Assembly: GCA_958430865.1 (NCBI GenBank)
Contig: CAUDNR010000924.1
Location: 77,524-93,313 of the forward strand
Length of the DNA: 15,790 nucleotides
Direction of reading: 5' to 3'
Source: Entrophospora sp. SA101
Lineage: Eukaryota > Glomeromycota > Glomeromycetes > Entrophosporales > Entrophosporaceae
Shown here: positions 7,378 through 15,790 of the stretch, in pieces
Layout: each line of letters opens with the position of its first letter
How positions within the stretch are numbered: the first letter of the stretch is position 1
Program-made: the position numbers and the translations under genes
Notes under the pieces: model-generated
What the model was told of the DNA's origin: nothing
Database searches by the model: none
Seen by the model: the letters and a program-made list of their open reading frames with translations, nothing else

Positions 7378-8429
7378 ATGTCATTATCAAGAAACATCTT
7401 AAATGTCAGAAAAAATCAACACAATGCTGCTCTACAGCTATTAAATAAAATTCTATGTCTTGGTATTATTTCTACAAAGTTTAGTTATAGAATTTTATAT
7501 GTTAATTACTAGTGATGTTAGCCAGCTAATAATCTGCATGCATAATTTCTAAATTTGGTAATAGATTTCTGCGTTACTTTCTTGTTATAGAAATAAAATT
7601 ACCAATTTAGGTAGTAAACGGCTTAGCCGGCTAAGGATTTTTAAACAGCTAACATCATTAGATCTAGGTCATCATCAGTCAATTCAGAAATAGTTGGATC
7701 AATTAAGCAAAAAGAATCAATTGATTTAGAACAGTTGAAATTTCAAGTTAGGATACTTGAAGAAAATAAAAGAACCCTCAAATCTGATTATGACAAGGAA
7801 CTAAATCAATGGAAAGAAAAACTCCATATACTTCAGGAAAAATATAAACAAACTAAAGAAGATTTGGAAAATATCAAAAGAGAAAAAAAACAAATTGATA
7901 ATTTAAGTAAAGAAGTGCTCCAAGCTAAGGATGCAGAAGTGAGTAGTATTAAAAATATTCATATTGATTGGTTGAGTTTTTTTTACAAATTTCTTTCTTT
8001 ATGATGCAGATTGATAGATTGAAGACAGAGTTATTAATGCAGACTGTTGAAAATGAAAAACTAAAAAATGAATTGAAAAAGGTTGAGGAGGTCACTTTAA
8101 AACAATTGAATTTATTTCAACAACACAACATCAAACCTGAGACTACATGTAATCCTATTGAAACTCTGAATCCTATTGTGGAAGCACCAACAATTACTAC
8201 TAAACCAACAGAGACACAAAGCAACCCTGAAGTTCATACAAAAATTTCTAAACCCAAAGAAGTGTCCAAACCTCTACCAAAATTACAAAGGAGTCAAGAT
8301 CTTTTGGAAACATCAACTACTGTTCATACCAAACGGCCTAGAGAAGAAGAAGCACCTCAGGCAACTGAAACAAAAGATAATCGAATTAAAAAACAAGCAA
8401 AAATTTCTCTTAACAAACACAGTAGTTGA
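7378..8429 (+). CDS. Coiled-coil protein of unknown function
   Basis: The firm part is two exons, about 7662-7938 and 8010-8429 (TGA stop), joined in phase 0 by an intron with GTGAGT and TGCAG ends. There is no in-frame ATG in the first of these, so an upstream exon is needed. The best candidate is 7378-7478 (MSLSRNILNVRKNQH...), which joins in frame through a weak GTTTAG donor. That model gives a product of about 265 residues. The centre is strongly heptad-like and rich in Lys/Glu/Leu (EKLHILQEKYKQTKEDLE, IDRLKTELLMQTVENEKL), so it is a coiled coil. The C-terminal third is Pro/Thr-rich, with basic patches (KRPREEE, RIKKQAK) that could be nuclear signals. No catalytic domain is seen. The first exon is uncertain. 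Confidence 0.68.
7511..7661. mobile_element. MITE with GATGTTAGC terminal inverted repeats
   Basis: The ends CTAGTGATGTTAGC (7509-7522) and GCTAACATCATTAG (7648-7661) are inverse with one mismatch, and a TA lies at each outer edge. Inside are a second inverted pair (AATTTGGTAAT near 7552 and ATTACCAATTT near 7601) and the perfect palindrome CTTAGCCGGCTAAG (near 7621-7634). It is about 150 bp and non-coding. It sits in the probable first intron of the coiled-coil gene, with its right end at the splice acceptor. Confidence 0.78.
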
Positions 8430-8624
8430 TTGTTTATTATTAATGTAAAATTAATTATATATAGTAAGATATTATTAATTTGCTATGTAATTTTTATGCA
8501 TTCTGATGAATATTATTATTTTGGCCTTTTTAACTTTATTGTTTACTAAATAATATAAAAATTTCATATAGCAAGTTTTTATCTCTAGATATTAATTTCT
8601 TAAATTAAGCTTATTTTATTACTT
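8430..8624. other. 3' flank of the coiled-coil gene
   Basis: A+T-rich sequence following the stop codon. No clear polyadenylation signal or other feature could be picked out. Confidence 0.5.
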
Positions 8625-8780
8625 ATGCCAAAAAAACAACTTACAATAGAACAAAGAACTAAGGCTATTACATCAGGAAATTATTAGAGGCATAAAATAG
8701 CATTGAATGTTCCTGTTTTTTAAAAAAAGTGATAATCAACAGACCCTGTGCAAATAAACGGCATTGAAAATCAATGTTGC
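8625..8780 (+). pseudogene. Relic N-terminus of a Tc1/mariner-type transposase
   Basis: From the ATG at 8625 the translation starts MPKKQLTIEQRTKAIT. After an in-frame stop it continues HKIALNVPVF and, after another stop, reaches KK and SDN. The order (basic start, EQR, then xxIAxxLNVPVxTV-like text) resembles the helix-turn-helix DNA-binding region of Tc1/mariner transposases. At least two stops lie within about 45 codons, and no DDE catalytic part follows. The assignment is by pattern and memory of the family, and the piece is too short for more. Confidence 0.5.
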
Positions 8781-8919
8781 ATAATGCATAGTAGACATTG
8801 CACAATGCAATGGTATACATACAGGATTTATTAACACAAAAAATAATTTAATTTTGACATTTTATCAAGCAATTACATTATTTTTTTCCCATCTACATAA
8901 AATGACTATTAAAAATTTC

Positions 8920-9245
8920 TATAAAATAGTTTTTCGTGAACCTCTCTAAAACTTATTAACCAATATCCCCCATAAAGCAATGACCATATATGAAAGCTTA
9001 AAGTATTCTACACCTTCTCATTTACTATCAAGTCTTTTAAAGCAATATTGAGAAATAATCTGAGGTTTGAAGTGAAAAAGCAATACCGTTTTTGAATAGC
9101 TGTGAATTCATGCAGAGAAAATCTCTTGGTATGAAAGAGTATTGATTAGAAAGCTTTAATGGAATACTTTCATTTTACTCTAACAATTAAGTTCAATTTT
9201 ATTATAAAAATAACGAGATATTTTAAAAAAACTTCATGGGACACG
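8920..9245. repeat. Diverged repeat, left copy
   Basis: This block is similar, in the same orientation, to about 11975-12290. Shared landmarks in order are CACATAAAGC/CCCATAAAGC, TATATGAAA, a GTTTTTGAATA segment, and GAGATATTTTAAAAAA at the end. Both copies are diverged and non-coding. The right copy lies inside a Tc1-like element, so this copy is probably the tail of the element that begins with the transposase relic at 8625. Confidence 0.7.
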
Positions 9246-10204
9246 AATTTCGAATTTATTTTCACATATTAATATAAATTTCAATCTGCAATTTGTTAGC
9301 ATTTTAAAAAAGACATATGTCCATCCAAATTGTTTTACAGATATCTGGATTGGTCATCCACAGATTGCATCTCTAATTCAGAACAGGAAAGACTCAAGTT
9401 GCACATACTTTATGCATTGCAACATGACCTCATTACATTCTTTTGGTTTGCCTTTTTTATAGCATAGTGGAATTTCATAATTATCATGAATGTGACTTAA
9501 AATATTGATATTTTTTATATTGTGTAATGGTAATTTTAAAGTACTTTTCAATTGGATGTTTGATCTTAATGTGATGTAAAAACTTTTTATCAAAATTGTC
9601 AAACCAACTTTATAGCTATATTCTTCGTATTTTTTTTATATTATCAACTTCCTTCCATCACTTTCCATCACTTTCCTGGAGGAGTTAGCTAAGAACCAAA
9701 GTTTATAAGAAAGTAATAGTTAAAGAATATATAATATTGGTATACATTAATTTTGGTGACTTTTAACCCATTATAATGAGTATTTTGTTTTTATCATATT
9801 ATCAAAAACATCAGCAAGGTATTTGTTTTGTTAATATTGATATTAATATTAAAATATTTATGTTTTTATTATTTTTGAAATAATACACTTCAAGATCAAT
9901 AAATTTATTTATTATATATAGTTATTATAGGGAAGCATTTTTAAGATTTTACACATTAATTACTCCTTTCAAATCCTTGGGTAATATTGTTCATGTTTGA
10001 TTAATAAAATCCTCACAGATAATTATTATAGTTTTTAGAAGCAATATGTTTCAAAGTCAATGTTTTCAAACTCCAAATTTACTACTACTTCACTTTATCA
10101 ATTAAGATTAAGGTTAATTCTTTATTTAAATATTATTATAAATTAATTTTTAATGAATACATGATACCACTAATTATAATTTATGCTATTTATTGGTGAT
10201 AATA
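9246..10204. other. A+T-rich sequence without recognised genes
   Basis: A short direct repeat of TTCCATCACTT lies near 9653-9674, and ATTAATATT-type runs occur near 9835-9855. A minus-strand open frame near 9378-9602 shows no family motif. The stretch separates the Tc1 relic from the C-terminal end of the left RING-H2 element. Confidence 0.5.
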
Positions 10205-11475
10205 TCACCAATTTATTAGATTGTCTATTGCTATTTGTAATTCACCTAAAGTATTATGAGAATTATCAGAGCCAATATTTGGGTTATTGTCATCATCATC
10301 ATCATTCTCATCTTGCGGGTTATCAATTTCTATATTTTCTGTAATTGTATTCTTGTCTTTATTTAAATTTTTTACAAACTTTTTAACATTTTCATCAATT
10401 CTTTTTTTATAATAATTTTCACAGTATCTGCAGACTCTTTCCAATGTGTTATAACATGTTAAATGATAATCATGTTCACAAACTAAACTATTACATCATC
10501 AATATTATTAGAAAATGCTTCTTTTACAATGATCACAAATATTAGGAGATGGTATACATGATGTATGATAACCAGTTGGTAAACATTTTATATCCACAAT
10601 GCAATTAAGTGAAGCTAAATAATATGGGGATGATTTCTTTGAAATGGGTGGATTAACTTGATCAGGTTGAAGCATATAACTTTTGCCAATATTTTTATAA
10701 TTTCTTGGAAATAAGATAACAAAAATATACTGGTTTTTTTAACAAGAAATTCCAGCTGAATAGGCTTATATGGGTAAATATATGGTTTTTTAAAAGTGTC
10801 AACAAAAACTGATTTATGGGGATCTAAAGGAGTTCATTAAAAAATTATTAAGTTCATTTTCTTAATGTTTGTATTATATACATATGTACATATATACAAA
10901 TGCCTGATTAATAATTGGTTCTGCATTTTGATTTACATTAATATTATCACATAACCTGCTGTGAAAATTTTCAACATAATATTCATTGAAATTAACAAGA
11001 TGATTCTCCAATGCATTTGCAAATGAATGTTGGCTTTCTTTCTAATATATGTAATCTGAAATAAATGCCAGTATCTTATTATAATTTTTTCTTTTTTATC
11101 TAAGAGCAAAAGTCCAGATTCTAAATAATGTTACTAAATATTTAATATTAACATAAATATCATTCAATGAAGCATCAATCAATATAGTATTTTGATTATT
11201 TAAATTGTCTAATAAATTCTTAATGGTAAAAATATTATTTTGTTCATTGATATTTTTGTTTTCAAAAGTAATGCATTTTTTCCCTTAATAGGTTCACATA
11301 CTTGCAAATAATGAGGAGAACATAACTGTGATTCATTAACTATCAAATAATCAAAATTAGAAAAAGTTCCAGAATTAATTGATCTTGTATAAACAGTTTT
11401 ATTAAAGTTTCTGTAAGGGCCTGAATTTTCACAACCAGTAACTAAGCAAGGACCTTGATTAGAATTGTGAGGCAT
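10205..11475 (-). pseudogene. RING-H2 repeat-family gene, left copy with central deletion
   Basis: On the minus strand the ATG at 11475 opens MPHNSNQGPCLVTGCENSGP, followed later by NESQLCSPHYLQVC, a probable N-terminal Cys/His zinc site. After a frameshift the text continues FENKNINEQ and DASLNDIYVNI. It then jumps directly to FRIWTFALR, KNYNKI, NFNEYYVENFHS and DPHKSVFVDTFKK. It ends with CLPTGYHTSCIPSPNICDHC, CEHDYHLTC and CRYCENYYKKRIDENV, plus an acidic Asp/Asn tail to a stop at 10205. These blocks match the plus-strand copy at 12637-15530 in order. The whole central domain is missing, and several stops and frameshifts remain. It is a dead internal-deletion derivative. Confidence 0.85.
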
Positions 11476-11568
11476 CTTTAAAAAAATAAATTGTATAGGT
11501 TATTATATAATTATAAGTTAAATTATTTTACAATTAATTATTTTTGATTATTTTCCATATAATAAAGA

Positions 11569-12404
11569 TTGTGTAGATTGTGTTGTGATAATTTCGAATG
11601 TCAACCAAAAACAAAATTCCACTATGCTCATGAGAGCATAGTAGTCAAATGATGTGTCACATTAAATGATTGGGAAGTGTATTTCCTGAAATTTTTTGGT
11701 GATCAATGCCAAAATTCTATTAATAAAATTAGCCACAAACCTTAATTTTAACCCTTTTTTGCACACCCAATCTCCACCAAATTTGAGACACAGATTTTTC
11801 AAGACTTATTCCTTCTTTTAGAAAAAAATCAGGAGAGGTTATTAATAAAATAGAAAAAAATCTTGGTGCTAAAGTTTATCAACCAAATTACCGCATTTGG
11901 AAATTAATTATCTATTTTTGGTTGACTCCTGATAATCTCCTGCCCACAATTTATAAATTTATCAAAATTTAATATGTTTTTTGGAGTTTTTGCCATTTTC
12001 ACTAAACTTTAATAAACAACAATCCACATAAAGCTATACCTATATGAAAACTTACAATATTTTACATCTTTTCAACCACTTGCCAAGTTTATAAAGGTAA
12101 TATTGGTAAAAAATCTTAGCTTTGAAATAAAAAGTAATGCTGTTTTTGAATAAACACAGCTTGGCATAGAGAGCCTCTATCAATATGGGAGAAAACTCTT
12201 TAGAAATCTATAATGACATAGCTTTATTTTTGATTAATAATAATGTTTGAATTTGTTATAAAGATAATGAGATATTTTAAAAAACTGGATTGTTACACAA
12301 GTCTGATTTTCTATTTTATATGTAATTACACTTCCTGTGACATATCGTTTGACTTTCGATTTTGATCGACATTCGAAATCATCACGTTACACGATCGACA
12401 TAGT
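11569..12404. mobile_element. Non-coding Tc1-like element with long terminal inverted repeats
   Basis: The core GTGATAATTTCGAATGTC (from 11585) is matched in inverse at 12358-12385 with 4 mismatches over 28 bases. Weaker pairing extends outward to about 11569 and 12404. A second inner block, AGTCAAATGATGTGTCACA (about 11642-11660), is inverse to a segment near 12339-12357. Its interior (about 11975-12290) is the right copy of the repeat also seen at 8920-9245, beside a Tc1-type transposase relic. No transposase frame remains. Superfamily is inferred from that association. Confidence 0.65.
11622..11641. other. Perfect 8-bp-stem hairpin
   Basis: CTATGCTC, a four-base loop ATGA, then GAGCATAG. 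It lies inside the left TIR of the Tc1-like element, between two blocks that are adjacent in the right TIR, so it looks like a small insertion. Confidence 0.75.
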
Positions 12405-12427
12405 CAATAAAAAAATTTCACAAAATA

Positions 12428-12609
12428 CAGTGAATCTTCCCTAAATGCACACACTATGTATACCCTCCATAAATGCACGGCACATCTCATCCCCAAGCTT
12501 ATAGAGAGCTTATAAAATCACCCTCTATAAATACACACCCTCCATAAATGCATGCTCACAAGAAATAGCACTATGTTTCCGAGGGGGTGCACTTATAGAG
12601 GGTTCACTG
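12428..12609. mobile_element. Pogo/Tc1-type MITE with CAGTGAAYCYTCYMTAA ends
   Basis: The left end CAGTGAATCTTCCCTAAATGC and the inverse of the right end CAGTGAACCCTCTATAAGTGC differ at only a few positions. The 182-bp unit is flanked by TA on both sides (12426-12427 and 12610-12611). TA target duplication with CAGTGAA...CTC termini is typical of Tc1/mariner/pogo elements. Internally, several CCCTCYATAAATGCAC motifs repeat the end sequence. No coding capacity. Confidence 0.88.
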
Positions 12610-13682
12610 TAATTACTTATTTGTTTTTAAATAAAAATGACCCAATCTAATAAGGTCTTTGTTCCATTCTTAATTGTAAAAATCCAAAACCTTATAGAAA
12701 ATTTACTACAGTTTCATATACTAAATCAGTTGATGTGGAACATTTTCATATTTCAATTATTTAAAAGTCAATGAATCTCAACTTTGCAGGTTCAATCATT
12801 TACATGTGAACTAAAAAAAGGAAAAAAACTTGATTCTTTTGAAAATCAAAATATGAATGAAAATTTCCAAGAACAAATCTATAGTTTTACTATTGAAGAT
12901 TTATTAAATGATTCAATGATCAAGATATGATGCAAGTTGATGTTTCATTTAATGATATTAATGTAAATATTAATAATGATTCAATAACAATGTCCACTAA
13001 TGATTTTGCTTTGTTGTTAAATAAAATTCATCAAATGCAAAAAAAACAAATTGAAATTGAACAACTAAATAAAAAATTGTCCACTGAAGAAGAAACAATA
13101 GAACAAGAAATTGAAGGTAGTTATTTATTTTAGTTGGTGGGCAAGAAGCTCAATGTCATTCTTGTCATATTTTTAATAAATTGGCTGTCTCCTTAGAAAA
13201 ATTGATTGATATACCAATAACAATGGTTTTTTTTGAATTTCTATAAGTTGATAGATCATTTCCCATGCAAGTTGAGTGAATGACCAAAATTTTATTTGCT
13301 CGACAAAGGCAATAAAATGAAAAGGTTGAATTAGAGCCCCAAAAATTTCAAAACATGCTAACAGAAAAGGATCCTTTACTTCAAGATTTTTTGAAGAAAT
13401 GACAAATGCATTGATTCCTAAAAAACATTCTGATTATAATAAAGAACCTGCAAAAAAATCTGTCATTGCTTTCTGCTATTTGTTGGATGGCTTTAGAAAT
13501 AAATTTGCCAACTCCATTAAACTGATATAGGTTTATACCTTGCATCATCTGGCACTAGCTCTATTGCAATAAACACCTTGGCGAATGCAGGTATATGTGC
13601 CAATTACAAAACAATTGCCATATTTAAAAAGCAAATAGCAAAAGATCATTTTGATTATATAAATGAATATTTCAAGATAAAT

Positions 13683-13859
13683 GTAAGTACTATATTTTAT
13701 TATATATTATATGCATGTTGTCAAAATTAATCTCAATTTTTAATTGTCACCTGGTTGAGTCAAGTGACTAACCTGTCTATTTCTACAACATGTATAACTT
13801 GATTAATATAATATATTAATCAAATTATAAAATAATTGATCTTTCATTTATGTTTTTAG
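13683..13859 (+). other. Intron of the RING-H2 gene carrying a MITE
   Basis: The donor is GTAAGT and the acceptor TTTTTAG. Joining the flanks gives EYFKIN followed by IDCLHVVNIDDFHDIH, which keeps frame. The body contains the small element at 13707-13797. Confidence 0.75.
13707..13797. mobile_element. Small MITE-like element within the intron
   Basis: The left end TTATATGCATGTTGTCAAAA is an imperfect inverse of the right end TTCTACAACATGTATAA. Bases 13746-13797 match 2291-2338 in inverse orientation, sharing the GTCACCTGGTTGAGTCAAGTG core. This makes it a second member of the family at 2291-2429. Confidence 0.62.
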
Positions 13860-15337
13860 ATAGATTGTCTTCATGTTGTTAATATTGATGATTTTCATGA
13901 TATACATGAAAAAAGAAGACCTGATGCTACATCATTATCAACAGTAAAACATTTTGCTAGCTGTGTATCTAAAAAAGTTGAATGTCCTCCAGTATTAGCA
14001 ATAAATAATGGAATTCATGTACATAATCCTAACAATATTGAAGGAAATAAAATTAAAGATTATCTTAATACTAAATATAAAGAAATTTTTGATATTAGCT
14101 ACAGTGTCAGAAAAAGGGAATGGATCTCTAATGATTTAAATACCTTTAATTCTTTTAACAATGAGAAGCTTCCTACTGTACATGTGTATTGTGATCTTAT
14201 TAGAGGGAAACATGAAGAAATATCAATGAATGATGTTTGTATTGTAGGGTTGCAGGAGGGAAATTTACATTCTTTAGAAGATTATATTAAAGCTTCTTCA
14301 ATGCTCACAAATCTTTCTGAATTATCAGTATATCTTCAACAAAATGCCATACCTATTGTTGCTGACAATTATTTTTTTGAAAATTGATCAGTAAATTACT
14401 TTAAATAATTTAAATGTGAAAAATTTTGTTCTACTTCTGGGTCCCCTTCATGTTTCCTTGAATTCATGTGAGCAAACAGTCCTTGTTCATCATAAATTTT
14501 TTGAAAAAATGTTTCATCATGTTTTTGGTGATAATAAAATATTAGCAAAAAAACTATATAAATTTATTGTTAGAGTTAGCTGCTAAAGGTATGGAAAAAA
14601 TTTCTCAAGTTGTCAAATGTAAATTTGGGAATGCATGCAAAGATGTTGAATATATAATGGCACTTGACCTTCTGGAAAATATAATACCAGCCACTTTAGA
14701 CATTCATGCAATTCTTTTTTGTTCTGGTAAATTTGAAGAATATCTAAAAACAATATTTAGAATTTGGACATTTGCACTTAGATGGAAAAGAAAAAATTAT
14801 AACAAAATTTCATTAGCATTTATTTCAGATTATATCTACTGGAAGGAAAATAATCATCCTATGGCAGAAGCATTAGAAAAATACCTTGTTAATTTTAATG
14901 AATACTATGTTGAAAATTTCCATAGTAAATTACATGCCAATATCAACATAAATCAATCTGTTGAATCTATTATTGATCAAGCATATATAATTGGTAAGTT
15001 GTAAACATTTATTCAGCTGAAATTTATATTTTATTCTATTAAAAAATTTAGATTCTCATAAATCAGTTTTCATTGATACATTCAAAAAAGCCTACCAGTA
15101 TCATATGAACCACATCAGATTGAATTTCTCATATAAAAAACTAGTCTTTATTTATTATCCTATTTTAAAACAATATATAATAATAAAGAAAAAATTTATG
15201 AAATTCCAGAGAATCTAATTGAGAGACCTTTTAAGAAAAAATTCCCACCATATTATTTAGCATCACTTGAATGTATTGTTGCTAGAAAATGTCTGCCAAC
15301 TGGTTATCATACTACTTGTATACCATCGTCTGGAATT

Positions 15338-15454
15338 TGTGATCATTGCAGGCAAGATTTATCCAATAGTACAAACAAAGTAATTATCCTAATTTGTGGA
15401 CATGGTTACCATAACAGATGTTATAATCTTTTAGGAAAGACTTGTAAATGGTGT
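15338..15454 (+). other. RING-H2 zinc-binding segment of the right copy
   Basis: In one open frame the eight ligands appear as C-x2-C (CDHC), then CGHGYHNRC giving Cys, His, His and Cys, then C-x2-C (CKWC). This C3H2C3 order is the RING-H2 pattern of E3 ubiquitin ligases. It sits at the extreme C-terminus, and a TGA follows at 15467-15469. The left copy has the same ligands around CEHDYHLTC and CRYC, though broken by a frameshift. Confidence 0.82.
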
Positions 15455-15530
15455 AAAGAATATTATTGATGAAGATGTTAAATATTTTTTAAAAAGATTA
15501 AATAAAAATGATGAACTTAGTAGTGGTAAT

Positions 15531-15790
15531 AGGAATAAACTCATATATATTTATTTACACTGAATTTTTTGTTTGCTGTGATCAATGTTACACATTCCTG
15601 ATTTTCCTTAAAATTTCTAATTTTGGTAAAAACCTAAAATTTTATTTTGTCACATTTTGTATATATCCAATAAAATCAAACTTCCACCATGCATAGACTT
15701 GAATATCATATATCAGTCAGGAATTTTGCTAAATCGGGATGTGTAACAAACAATGTTCTAGAAAATTTTTCCCCAATAAAATTTCGTAAA
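15531..15790. other. Sequence beyond the right RING-H2 copy
   Basis: The match to the left copy is lost by about 15530, before the acidic tail that the left copy keeps. The remainder to the window edge is A+T-rich, with no recognised gene or repeat. Confidence 0.5.

Larger units (their letters stand above)
12637..15530 (+). pseudogene. RING-H2 repeat-family gene, right copy, near full length but broken
   Basis: The ATG at 12637 begins MTQSNK. A one-base slip follows, then CSILNCKNPKPYRKF, then NESQLC, FENQNMNEN and VDVSFNDINVNI. After that come a CHSC site near 13158, KFANSIK, LYLASSGTSSIAINT, an intron (13683-13859), NIDDFHDIHEKRRP, IPIVADNYFFEN, LLGPLHVSLNS, DLLENIIPATLD, FRIWTFALRWKRKNYNK, ENFHSKL, another intron (14994-15051) and a RING-H2. 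Breaks include slips near 12655, 12915, 13525 and 14567, stops near 14385 and at 15134-15136, and the end by about 15530. D-rich motifs spaced through a central domain suggest a DDE-type transposase, but no named superfamily is recognised. The head-to-head partner, introns and decay all indicate a repeated mobile or amplified gene. Confidence 0.82.

Noticed and set aside
9378..9602. Minus-strand open frame with KGKPKECNEVMLQC
   Set aside because: Too short, with no start context, splice support or recognisable motif. Only two Cys, in no known zinc-finger spacing.
15508..15696. Plus-strand open frame at the right edge
   Set aside because: It begins where the RING-H2 copy loses its match. It is hydrophobic and Phe-rich with no motif, as expected of random A+T-rich DNA.
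1..15790. CRISPR array, phage, bacterial operon or riboswitch
   Set aside because: Introns, ATG4 and eukaryotic transposons show this is nuclear eukaryotic DNA. The tandem repeats seen lack regular unique spacers.

Overview
The window is eukaryotic: strongly A+T-rich, with short spliceosomal introns (GTAAGT, GTGAGT, GTTAGT or GTATGC donors, a TACTAAC branch site in ATG4 intron 1), asparagine/serine-rich coding runs and many decayed DNA transposons. This fits an arbuscular mycorrhizal fungus (Glomeromycotina, Rhizophagus-like). The organism call is inferred from style and repeat families, not from a species marker.

Layout. 1-77: an exact inverted copy of part of ATG4 exon 5 plus the start of its intron, running off the left edge. 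78-1477: intergenic DNA with a 19-bp tandem array and families of short TCCGTTGAAACG and TTATATRCGGAATC repeats. 1478-2010: a complete non-autonomous hAT element with a 15-bp perfect terminal inverted repeat (TIR), an 8-bp target duplication and a broken BED-finger reading frame. 2011-3320: intergenic, with a small palindromic element at 2291-2429. 3321-6561: six exons of ATG4, the autophagy cysteine protease. They include the catalytic Cys but stop before the Asp-Pro-His segment, so the gene is incomplete here. 6562-7330: unexplained sequence where the rest of ATG4 should be. 7378-8429: a coiled-coil protein gene of unknown function, with a MITE in its probable first intron. 8430-10200: decayed Tc1/mariner material and featureless sequence.

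10205-15530: two head-to-head, decayed copies of one large repeated gene family. It has an N-terminal Cys/His cluster, a central D-rich domain with NIDDFHDIH and VAD motifs, a WTFALRWKRKNYNK block and a C-terminal RING-H2. The left copy (minus strand) has lost its centre. The right copy (plus strand) keeps the full order but carries frameshifts and stops. About 1.16 kb separates the two start codons and holds a Tc1-like element with long TIRs (about 11569-12404) and a pogo/Tc1-type MITE (12428-12609).

The window therefore has one recognisable housekeeping gene (ATG4, rearranged), one ordinary unknown gene and a transposon-rich remainder. The best candidate for something poorly described is the RING-H2 element family. 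The oddest structural signal is the inverted, identical ATG4 fragment at the left edge together with the loss of the ATG4 3' half.
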